Source: CALABS01 sp050260775 (GTDB lineage: Bacteria > Pseudomonadota > Alphaproteobacteria > Rhodospirillales > Magnetospirillaceae). From it: a stretch of DNA of 64,000 nt. Numbering within the stretch: the stretch's first letter is position 1; each line of letters opens with the position of its first letter. The stretch covers positions 1-64,000 of the forward strand of contig JBLNCP010000044.1 of the NCBI GenBank assembly GCA_050260775.1, written 5' to 3'. Below are positions 20,524 through 28,900 of the stretch, in pieces. The translations under genes were made by a program, and so were the position numbers. The notes beneath the pieces were generated by a model. It made no database searches. It was given only the letters and a program-made list of their open reading frames with translations, and was not told the origin of the DNA.

Positions 20524-21803
20524 CGATGGTGGTGGGGCTGCTCAAGAAGCTGTTCGGCGCCAAGGGGCGTCCGATCCCTTACGAAGAGGCGCGCGCCCTC
20601 GCCGCCCACGAGGACCCGTCCGTGCGCGCCGCCCTGGCCCAGCGCGAGGACGTGCGGCCCGAGATCCTTTATTTCCTCGCCGAGGATGCGAGCCCCGAGG
20701 TCCGCCGCAACGTCGCCGTCAACGGCTCCGCCCCGGCGCAGGCCAATCTGGTGCTGGCCGCCGACCAGGACGAGCAGGTGCGCACCGGCCTCGCCGCCAA
20801 GATCGCGCGCATCGCCCCGGGCCTGGGCGCCAACGAGCAGGACCGCCTGCGCCGCATGACCTACGAGGCGCTGGAGACGCTGGCCCGCGACCAGGTGCCC
20901 AAGATCCGCGCCATCCTGGCCGAGGCGCTCAAGGACGTGGCCGACGCGCCGCCCGACGTCATCCGCCGGCTGGCCCGCGACGTCGAGACGGTGGTGGCGG
21001 CGCCGGTGCTGCAATTCTCGCCGGTACTGACCGACGAGGATCTGCTCGACATCGTCGCGGCGATGCCGTCGTCCGGTTGCCTGTCGGCCATTTCCCGGCG
21101 TGCCAGCGTCAACGTGCGCGTCGCCGACGCCATCGCCGCCGCGGACGACGTCGACGCCATCACCGTGCTGCTCGGCAATCCCTCGGCCCAGATCCGCGAG
21201 GAGACCCTCGACCGCCTGGTCGACCGCGCCGCCGACGTCGAGGCCTGGCACCAGCCGCTGGTCAACCGCCCGCACCTGTCATCGAAGACCGCGGGCAAGC
21301 TCGCCCGCTTCGTCGCCGCGAACCTGCTGCAGCAATTGGCGGAGCGCCGCGACCTGCCCCCCGACGCGGCCATGGCGGTCGCGGCGGTGGTGCGCAAGCG
21401 CCTGGATGACATGGAGACGGTCGGGCCGGCCAAGGCCGAGGCGCGCAAGGCCGCCGAGGAGAGCGCGGCGCTGGCCCGTGCCCGCAGCCTGCACGCGGCG
21501 GGCAAGCTGGACGAGAGCACCGTCGACACCGCCCTGTCCGGGGGCGACCATCCCTTCGTGGTGGCGGCGCTCAGCCTGATGGCGGGCCAGCCGCTGGCCC
21601 TGGTCAAGAAGGTGGTGCAGACCCAGAGCGCCAAGGGCATGGTGGCCATCGCCTGGCGCGCCGGCCTTTCCCCCGATTGCGCATTGCACCTGCAGACCAA
21701 GCTGCTGCGCCTGACCTCCAGCCGGGTGATGGTGCCCCGCGCCGGCGCCTTCCCGCTGTCCAACGACGAGATGCTCTGGCAGCTGGAATTCCTGTCCGAC
21801 TGA
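20520..21803 (+). CDS. DUF2336 family HEAT-like repeat protein
   Basis: A 427-residue all-helical protein of the DUF2336 type, rich in short HEAT-like repeats such as LAAHEDPSVRAALAQRED and LAEDASPEVRRNVAVN. No enzymatic motif is visible, so a scaffold or adaptor role is likely. Overlap with the cyclase gene by ATGA suggests the two proteins work together in cyclic di-GMP signalling. That link is inference. An ATG two codons downstream is an alternative start. Confidence 0.85.
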   Translation: MTMVVGLLKKLFGAKGRPIPYEEARALAAHEDPSVRAALAQREDVRPEILYFLAEDASPEVRRNVAVNGSAPAQANLVLAADQDEQVRTGLAAKIARIAPGLGANEQDRLRRMTYEALETLARDQVPKIRAILAEALKDVADAPPDVIRRLARDVETVVAAPVLQFSPVLTDEDLLDIVAAMPSSGCLSAISRRASVNVRVADAIAAADDVDAITVLLGNPSAQIREETLDRLVDRAADVEAWHQPLVNRPHLSSKTAGKLARFVAANLLQQLAERRDLPPDAAMAVAAVVRKRLDDMETVGPAKAEARKAAEESAALARARSLHAAGKLDESTVDTALSGGDHPFVVAALSLMAGQPLALVKKVVQTQSAKGMVAIAWRAGLSPDCALHLQTKLLRLTSSRVMVPRAGAFPLSNDEMLWQLEFLSD

Positions 21804-22373
21804 TCAGGGGTCGGCGATCACCGCCGCCGCCTGCGCCAGTTCCTCCGACCTCAGCCGGAAGAAGACGTGGCGGCCGATGCGGCGCGCCCCCACCCGGTCG
21901 CTGGCCCAGCCCGGCTTGAGGCTGGCGTTGTGGAAATACAACGCCCCGCCGGTGGGATCGGGTTCGCCCAGCAGGGCGTTGTAGGCCACCACCAGCGAGT
22001 CCAGCCATGCGTCGGCGTCGGTCGGCGTGTCGGGCTGGTCGTCGCAGTACCAGTGGAACTGGCACGGACCGTGGCGCCCGCCCTGGTGGACCACGCCGCA
22101 GATGGTGTCGGGAAAGCCCTCGGCGCCCTTGCGGTTGAGGGTGACGTGGGCGACGGCGCGGCGGCCGGTATCGGGCTCGCCGCGGGCCTCCCAGTAGACG
22201 TTCAGCGCCAGGCAGCGCAGCTCGGCGGGGTTGATCGCGGGCAACCGGCGGGGGGCCTCGGCCGCCAGACGGGCATCCGCCGCCGCCGACGGGGGCGGAG
22301 CCTGGGCCGGAAGGGGAATGCCGAGGGCGACAGCCAGTGCCGCGGCGGCGATGCTCGGGATCTTGCCGTCCAT
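21804..22373 (-). CDS. Cell wall hydrolase of the SleB/CwlJ (Hydrolase_2) family
   Basis: A 189-residue exported protein with a predicted signal peptide (IPSIAAAALAVALGIPLPAQA). The hydrolase core has LALNVYWEARGE with the conserved glutamate, then AHVTLNR and CQFHWYCD. These enzymes cleave peptidoglycan glycan strands. The ATG at 22373 is chosen because it places the hydrophobic stretch right after a short basic start. The stop codon abuts the end of the convergent DUF2336 gene. Confidence 0.88.
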   Translation of the reverse strand: MDGKIPSIAAAALAVALGIPLPAQAPPPSAAADARLAAEAPRRLPAINPAELRCLALNVYWEARGEPDTGRRAVAHVTLNRKGAEGFPDTICGVVHQGGRHGPCQFHWYCDDQPDTPTDADAWLDSLVVAYNALLGEPDPTGGALYFHNASLKPGWASDRVGARRIGRHVFFRLRSEELAQAAAVIADP

Positions 22374-22445
22374 GCTCGGATATTCGGGGGCGCGGCGGCG
22401 CGCCGCCATCCGACGGACGGTGAAGACGGCCCGTTCTTACGGCAA

Positions 22446-23123
22446 TCAATAGCCGCAGAGGGTATAGGGCCCGATGTCGAGGTGCAGGTGGTCCTGATGC
22501 AGCCGGTCGTGGTTGGGGGTGAGGACCACGTTGAAGGTCGAGCACGACGATCGCGCCACCTGCTGCAGGAAGGCGGAGCGCTCGCCGGCGCCGCGCCAGT
22601 CCTTGGCCACGGTGACGCGGCTGCCGTCGGCCAGCTCGAAGCCGGTGATGTCGATGGCCAGCCCGTGGGCGTGCTCGGACAGGCGCCCGCCTTTGATGCC
22701 GCCCGAGCCGGCCGCCACCTTGGTGCTGCCGTTGCGGCGATAGCGGCAATCGTAGGTGCCGGCGTGCAGGATGCGCTTGACCGGCTGGCCGAAGCGCTGC
22801 TGCGCCGCCGGCTGGATCACCTCGGCCTCGAAATGGGCCAGGGTGCGGGCCATGGAGCAGCTGAGCGTGCCCGGACGGCTCCATGGGATGGTGGCCTGCG
22901 ACACCCGCACCGGGTTGGCGATGCGGCAGCCGGCATCCTCGTCGCCGAAGGATTGCAGCGGCTCGAAACTGGCCTGCAGGCGGCTCAGCTCCTGCAGGCA
23001 GGCGGTGTCGGGGTCGACGATCTGGGGCTGGGGCGGTGCCGCGACCTTGGGCGGCGGCTGCGCGCAGCCGGCGAGCGCGGCCAACATCACGATGGCGAGC
23101 AGACGGCGCGCGGACAAGAACAC
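22446..23123 (-). CDS. Extensin-like C-terminal domain lipoprotein
   Basis: A 225-residue predicted lipoprotein. The signal peptide ends in a lipobox (AALAGC, lipid-bearing C20). The C-terminal extensin-like domain has GRLSEHAHGLAIDITGF and HQDHLHLDIGPY, resembling LAS/M15-type metal-dependent peptidases, and ends in the family's CGY. A cell-wall peptidase role is likely. The start is GTG with GAGG only two bases upstream, a tight but usable spacing. Confidence 0.87.
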   Translation of the reverse strand: MFLSARRLLAIVMLAALAGCAQPPPKVAAPPQPQIVDPDTACLQELSRLQASFEPLQSFGDEDAGCRIANPVRVSQATIPWSRPGTLSCSMARTLAHFEAEVIQPAAQQRFGQPVKRILHAGTYDCRYRRNGSTKVAAGSGGIKGGRLSEHAHGLAIDITGFELADGSRVTVAKDWRGAGERSAFLQQVARSSCSTFNVVLTPNHDRLHQDHLHLDIGPYTLCGY

Positions 23124-23216
23124 CCCCTCGAATGACCAGGCGACGCAAATCTAGCGAGGGGCGGACTCAGTTGTCATCAAGAAAACGCCGGCAATGGGCA
23201 AAGTCTTAATGATTGA

Positions 23217-24029
23217 TTAACTTGCCGTGCTGCGGCGCCAGACCAGGATCAGCAGGATGGCGGCGCCCAGGGCCATGCGCCACACCGCGAAGGGCGTGAA
23301 GCCGCGCCGCTGCACCCAGGCCAGCAACGCCGCGGTGGCGGCCATCGCCGACAGGCCGGCGAGCGCGGCGGCCAGGGCCAGATCGGCGGACAGGGTGATC
23401 TGCGCGTCGCGCGACAGGCGCCAGGTGGCCCAGCCGGCCTGGGCGGCGAACAGCGGAATGGCCAGCAGCAGCGAGAAGCGCACCGCCTCGGGGCGCTCGT
23501 AGCCCATCAGGCGGGCGGCGGTGATGGTCAGCCCCGTGCGCGACACCCCCGGGATCAGCGCCGCGGCCTGCAGCAGGCCGATGGCGATGGCGGCGGTGGT
23601 CCCCATGTGCTCGATGCGCTTGACCGTGACGCCGATGCGGTCGGCCACCAGCAGGAAGAAGCCGAACACCAGCATCGCCCCGGCCACGGTGGCGGTGCCG
23701 CCGACGCCGCCGGCGGCGGCCAGGAAGGCGGCGCCGAGCGCCAGGGCGGGCAGCGTCCCGGCGATCACCTTGAGCAGCAGGCGCGCCCCGGCGTCGGGGC
23801 GCCCCTTGGCGAGCCGGACGATTCCGGCGGCCATGGCGCCCAGGTCGCGCCAGAAGAACAGCATGAGCCCGAACGTGCAGCCGGCGTAGGCGGCGGCGGA
23901 CACCGCCGCGAAGGCCTGTGGGTTGGCGGCCAGGGCCGGCAGGAAGGCGAGATGGCCCGAGGCGCTCAGCGGCAGTACGTCGCCGATGCCCCGGATCAGG
24001 GCGCAAAGCACGACATCCAGGAAGGTCAC
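23217..24029 (-). CDS. UppP/BacA-family membrane protein with altered catalytic motif
   Basis: A 270-residue polytopic protein of the undecaprenyl-diphosphate phosphatase (UppP/BacA) family. The second motif PGVSRTG is intact, as is H26 of LPLSASGH. The first motif, normally (E/Q)GLTEFLPxSS, reads RGIGDVLPLSA, so both conserved glutamates are changed (to R13 and D17). The protein is therefore a divergent paralogue that may be inactive or act on another substrate. GTG start with GAGG six bases upstream. It is transcribed divergently from gltD. Confidence 0.85.
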   Translation of the reverse strand: MTFLDVVLCALIRGIGDVLPLSASGHLAFLPALAANPQAFAAVSAAAYAGCTFGLMLFFWRDLGAMAAGIVRLAKGRPDAGARLLLKVIAGTLPALALGAAFLAAAGGVGGTATVAGAMLVFGFFLLVADRIGVTVKRIEHMGTTAAIAIGLLQAAALIPGVSRTGLTITAARLMGYERPEAVRFSLLLAIPLFAAQAGWATWRLSRDAQITLSADLALAAALAGLSAMAATAALLAWVQRRGFTPFAVWRMALGAAILLILVWRRSTAS

Positions 24030-24191
24030 CTGTCACCTCGCTCTAGCGGTGCGCCTATATACCATTCGGATTGATCGGGCTGGAAGAGTGGGCAATAGTC
24101 CCAAAACGGAACTATTAAAGGGAAGCGCTGGGCATCAAACCCGCACCCGCGATCTATCGTTGGTGCAAATTCTGGAAGAAGGGCAGCATTG

Positions 24192-24220
24192 TTGCCAGAT
24201 CATCGGTTTTTCACTGGAAT
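24192..24220 (+). promoter_or_regulatory. Candidate promoter for gltD
   Basis: A TTGCCA -35 (24192-24197), a 17-base spacer and a TGGAAT -10 (24215-24220) lie 80 bases before the gltD ATG. The -10 is weak. I see no convincing sigma54 site in this 270-base divergent gap with uppP, and nothing else I can name. Confidence 0.35.
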
Positions 24221-24299
24221 CCCGCCGCGTCGGGGAGTATGACAATCGTCGGCGAGCCCTGTGGCCGCCGCCGGTTCCCCGTGGAGAGGTCTTGGGCGA

Positions 24300-25733
24300 A
24301 TGACCCGCAAGATGCTGCAATTCATCCGGCTCGGACAGCGCATGCCCGACAAGCGCGACCCCGCCGACCGCCGCACCGACTTCGCCGAAATCTATCGGCC
24401 GTTCTCCGACGAGCGCGCCGGCGACCAGGCCTCGCGCTGCGAGCAGTGCGGCATCCCGTTCTGCCAGATCCACTGCCCGGTGGCGAACAACATCCCCGAC
24501 TGGCTGATGCTGGTGGCGCAGGGGCGCATGGAAGAGGCCTATGCCGCCTCGTCGGCCACCAACACCCTGCCCGAGATCTGCGGCCGCATCTGCCCGCAGG
24601 ACCGCCTGTGCGAGGGCAATTGCGTGCTCGAGCAGTCGAGCCACGGCGCCGTCACCATCGGCTCGGTCGAGAAGTACATCACCGAGTACGCCTTCACCCA
24701 AGGCTGGGTGAAGCCGCCGGCCCCGGTCCGCGAGATCGACCGCTCGGTGGCCATCATCGGCGCCGGCCCGGCCGGACTGGCCGCGGCCGAGGCGCTGCGG
24801 CGCAAGGGCTGGCAGGTCGACGTCTACGACCGCCACGACCGCGTCGGCGGCCTGATGATCTACGGCATTCCCGGCTTCAAGCTGGACAAGGAGGTGGTCG
24901 AGCGCCGCGCCAGGCTCTATGCCGAGGCCGGCATCCGTTTCCATCTCGGCGTCGAGATCGGCCGCGACATCACCTTCGCGGAGCTGCGCGGCGACCACGA
25001 CGCGGTGCTCATCGCCACCGGCGTCTACAAGGCGCGTCCGCTCGGCGTGCCTGGCGACGACCTGCCCGGCGTCCATGCCGCCCTCGATTACCTCATCGCC
25101 TCCAACCGCGTCGGCCTCGGCGATGCGGTTCCCGCCTTCGCGGACGGGACGCTGAACGCCGACGGCAAGGACGTGGTGGTCATCGGCGGCGGCGACACCG
25201 CCATGGATTGCGTGCGCACCGCCATCCGCCAGGGCGCCCGCTCGGTGAAGTGCCTCTATCGCCGCGACCGCGCCAACATGCCCGGCTCGCAGCGCGAGGT
25301 GGCGCATGCCGAGGAGGAGGGCGTCGAGTTCGTGTGGATGGCCGCGCCCGAGAAGATCGCCGGCCCCGGCCGTGCCGAGACGGTCCAGGCGGTGCGCATG
25401 CATCTGGGCGTCGCCGATTCCTCGGGGCGCCAGACCCCGGTGCCGATCGAGGGCTCGGGCTTCGCGCTGCCGGCCGACATGGTGATCAAGGCGCTGGGCT
25501 TCGATCCCGAGGACGTGCCGGCCCTGTTCGGCCAGCCCGACCTCGCCACCACCCGCTGGGGCACCGTCAAGGTCGACCCCCGCACCCAGATGACCAGCCT
25601 GCCCGGGGTGTTCGCCGCCGGCGACATCGCCCGCGGCGCCAGCCTGGTGGTGTGGGCGATCCGCGACGGCCGCGACGCGGCGGCCGCCATCGAGAAGTAC
25701 GTGAGCGAGCAGGCCGCGCGGGCGGCGGAGTAG
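24300..25733 (+). CDS. gltD: Glutamate synthase (NADPH) small subunit
   Basis: Beta subunit of NADPH-GOGAT. It takes electrons from NADPH through FAD and passes them to the large subunit for glutamate synthesis from glutamine and 2-oxoglutarate. The 477-residue protein has N-terminal Fe-S cysteines (CEQCGIPFCQIHC and CGRICPQDRLCEGNC), the FAD-binding IIGAGPAGLAAAEAL, the NADPH-binding VVVIGGGDTAMDC and AAGDIARGASLVVWAI near the end. ATG 24300 has GGAGAGG ten bases upstream. gltD precedes gltB, with a repeat between them. Confidence 0.95.
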   Translation: MTRKMLQFIRLGQRMPDKRDPADRRTDFAEIYRPFSDERAGDQASRCEQCGIPFCQIHCPVANNIPDWLMLVAQGRMEEAYAASSATNTLPEICGRICPQDRLCEGNCVLEQSSHGAVTIGSVEKYITEYAFTQGWVKPPAPVREIDRSVAIIGAGPAGLAAAEALRRKGWQVDVYDRHDRVGGLMIYGIPGFKLDKEVVERRARLYAEAGIRFHLGVEIGRDITFAELRGDHDAVLIATGVYKARPLGVPGDDLPGVHAALDYLIASNRVGLGDAVPAFADGTLNADGKDVVVIGGGDTAMDCVRTAIRQGARSVKCLYRRDRANMPGSQREVAHAEEEGVEFVWMAAPEKIAGPGRAETVQAVRMHLGVADSSGRQTPVPIEGSGFALPADMVIKALGFDPEDVPALFGQPDLATTRWGTVKVDPRTQMTSLPGVFAAGDIARGASLVVWAIRDGRDAAAAIEKYVSEQAARAAE

Positions 25734-25741
25734 GATTGGTA

Positions 25742-25882
25742 ACCACGAAGACACGAAGACGCGAAGGCGTCTTGCCGGTGTAGCCGTCATGCCCGCGCAG
25801 GCGGGCATCCAGCTGGATCCCCGCTTTCGCGGGGATGACGGATTACCCTCCGTGAAACTTCGTGCCTTCGTGTCTTCGTGGT
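25742..25882. repeat. Nested inverted-repeat element between gltD and gltB
   Basis: Perfect 17-base outer arms ACCACGAAGACACGAAG (25742-25758) and its complement (25866-25882) enclose a second element, CGTCAT at 25785-25790 to ATGACG at 25835-25840. That inner element itself holds two hairpins: GCCCGC/GCGGGC (25791-25806) and ATCCCCGC/GCGGGGAT (25817-25836). Both families resemble dispersed palindromic repeats common in proteobacterial intergenic DNA. It lies inside what is presumably a gltDB operon. Confidence 0.9.
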
Positions 25883-25907
25883 GAAGAGTTTTCCCTGGAG
25901 TAGCGTC

Positions 25908-28900
25908 ATGAGCGAGAATTTCGTCGCCGAGTACCTTGCCAACGAGCGGCTGCTGAACGAGGCCGGGATCGACACCACCGCCCATGACGCCTGCGGCGTC
26001 GGCCTGGTGGCGTCGCTCGACGGCCGTCCCCGCCGCGAGGTGGTGGTCGCCGGCATCGAGGCGCTCAAGGTGCTGTTCCATCGCGGCGCCGTCGACGCCG
26101 ACGGCAAGACCGGCGACGGCGCCGGCATTCACGTCGAGATCCCGCAGGACTTCTTCGCCGACCACGTCCGCCACACCGGCCACGAGCCGGGACCGGGCCG
26201 CATCGCCATCGGCATGGTGTTCCTGCCCAAGACCGACCTGGGCGCCCAGGAGCGCTGCCGCTGCATCGTCGAGACCGAGATCCTGTCGTTCGGCTACGCC
26301 ATCTACGGCTGGCGCCAGGTGCCGGTGGACGTCAGCGTCATCGGCGAGAAGGCCAACGCCACCCGCCCCGAGATCGAGCAGATCATCGTCGCCAACACGC
26401 TGGGCACGCCCGAGGAGCGCTTCGAGGCCGACCTCTACATCCTGCGCCGGCGCATCGAGAAGCGGGTGCTGGGCGAGCACATCACCGACTTCTACATCTG
26501 CTCGCTGTCCTGCCGCTCGATCATCTACAAGGGCATGTTCCTGGCCGAGCAGCTCACCAGCTTCTATCCCGACCTGCTGGACGAGCGCTTCGTGTCGCGC
26601 TTCGCCATCTACCACCAGCGCTATTCCACCAACACCTTCCCAACCTGGCGCCTGGCCCAGCCGTTCCGCATGCTCGCCCACAACGGCGAGATCAACACGC
26701 TGGCCGGCAACGTCAACTGGATGAAGGCGCACGAGCCGCGCATGGCGCACGAGGTGTTCGGCCATCACGTCGAGGACATCAAGCCGGTGGTGCAGCCCGG
26801 CGGCTCGGATTCCGCCGCCCTCGACAACGTGTTCGAGGTGATGTGCCGCGCCGGCCGGTCGGCTCCCATGGTCAAGCAGATGCTGATCCCGGAAAGCATC
26901 GGCCAGAACGCGCTGATGCCGGACGCGCACCGCGCCTTCTTCAGCTACTGCAACGCGGTGATCGAGCCGTGGGACGGCCCGGCGGCCATCTGCGCCACCG
27001 ACGGCCGCTGGGTGGTGGCCGGCATGGACCGCAACGGCCTGCGCCCCATGCGCTTCACCATCACCACCGACGGCCTGCTGATCGTCGGCTCCGAGACCGG
27101 CATGGTGAAGGTCCCCGAGGGCGAGGTGGTGGAGAAGGGCCGCGTCGGCCCCGGCCAGACCATCGCCGTCGACCTGGAGCAGGGGCGCCTGTACCGCGAC
27201 GGCGAGCTCAAGGACACCCTGGCTGGCCGCCGGCCCTACGCCGACTGGACCCGGCGCATCACCGAACTCGACAGCCTGGTCAAGACCGGCGCCCCCGAGC
27301 CGGTCGAGCTGTCGGTCGAGGAACTCAAGCGGCGCCAGCTCTCCTATGGCCTGACCATGGAGGACATGGAGCTGATCCTGCATCCCATGGTCGAGGAGGC
27401 CAAGGAGGCGGTGGGCTCCATGGGTGACGACGCGCCGCTGGCGGTGCTGTCCGACCATTACCGCGGCCTGCACCACTTCTTCCGCCAGAATTTCAGCCAG
27501 GTCACCAACCCGCCGATCGATTCCTTGCGCGAGTCCCGCGTGATGAGCCTGCGCACCCGCCTCGGCAACCTCGGCAACATCCTCGACGAGCACGAGACCC
27601 AGTGCGACGTGCTGGCCCTCGACTCGCCGGTGCTGTCCAACGCCGAGTTCGAGGCCATGCGCCGCTACATGGGTCCGGCGGCGGCCGAGATCGACTGCAC
27701 GTTCGAGGTCGGGTCGGGCGACCCCGCCTCCGGCGAGCACGCGCTCCGCGACGCGCTGGGGCGCATCCGCCGCGAGGCGGAGGAGGCGGTGCGCGCCGGC
27801 TGCACCCACCTGATCCTGTCCGACAAGGACGTGTCGCCCGGCCGGGCTCCGGTGCCGATGATCCTGGCCGCCGGCGGCGTGCACTCGCACCTGGTGCGCG
27901 AGCGCCTGCGCACCTGGACCTCGCTCAACGTCCGCTCGGGCGAGGCGCTCGACGTCCATTACTTCGCGGTGCTGATCGGCGTCGGCGCCACCACCGTCAA
28001 CGCCTACCTGGCGCAGGAGGCCATCGCCGACCGCCATCGCCGCGGCCTGCTCGGGGCGCTGTCGCTGGCCGAGTGCATCAAGAACTACAAGAAGGCCATC
28101 GACCAGGGCCTGCTGAAGATCATGTCCAAGATGGGCATCTCGGTGATCTCCAGCTATCGCGGCGGCTACAATTTCGAGGCGGTCGGGCTGTCGCGCTCGC
28201 TGGTGGCCGAGTTCTTCCCCGGCATGACCAGCCGCATCTCGGGCATCGGCCTCAACGGCATCGAGAAGAAGACCATCGAGCAGCACGCCAAGGGCTTCTT
28301 CGCCGACATGGCGGTGCTCCCGGTCGGCGGCTTCTACCGCTTCCGCCGCGGCCATGAGACCCACGCCTTCGAGGGCACGCTGATCCACACCCTGCAGACG
28401 GCGGTGGCCACCGATTCCTACTCGACCTACAAGCGCTACTCCGAGGGGATGCGCCGGCAGCCGCCGGTGACCATCCGCGACCTGTTGGACCTGCGCCCGG
28501 CCGGCCAGCCGGTCAGCGTCGACGAGGTCGAATCCATCACCGAGATCCGCAAGCGCTTCCTCACCCCCGGCATGAGCCTGGGGGCGCTGTCGCCCGAGGC
28601 GCACGGCACCCTCAACATCGCCATGAACCGCATCGGCGCCAAGTCGGTGTCGGGCGAGGGCGGCGAGGATCGCGACCGCTATCGGCCGCGCCCCAACGGC
28701 GACAACGCCAACTCGGCGGTCAAGCAGATCGCCTCGGGCCGCTTCGGCGTCACCGCCGAATACCTGAACATGTGCCGCGAGATCGAGATCAAGGTGGCCC
28801 AGGGCGCCAAGCCCGGCGAGGGCGGCCAGCTGCCCGGCTTCAAGGTCACCGTCGAGATCGCCAAGCTCCGGCACGCCACGCCCGGGGTCATGCTGATCAG

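Noticed and set aside
24145..24180. GCACC/GGTGC pair upstream of gltD as an NtrC site
   Set aside because: The spacing between the half-sites is about 14 bases, too long for the NtrC consensus, and there is no sigma54 promoter.
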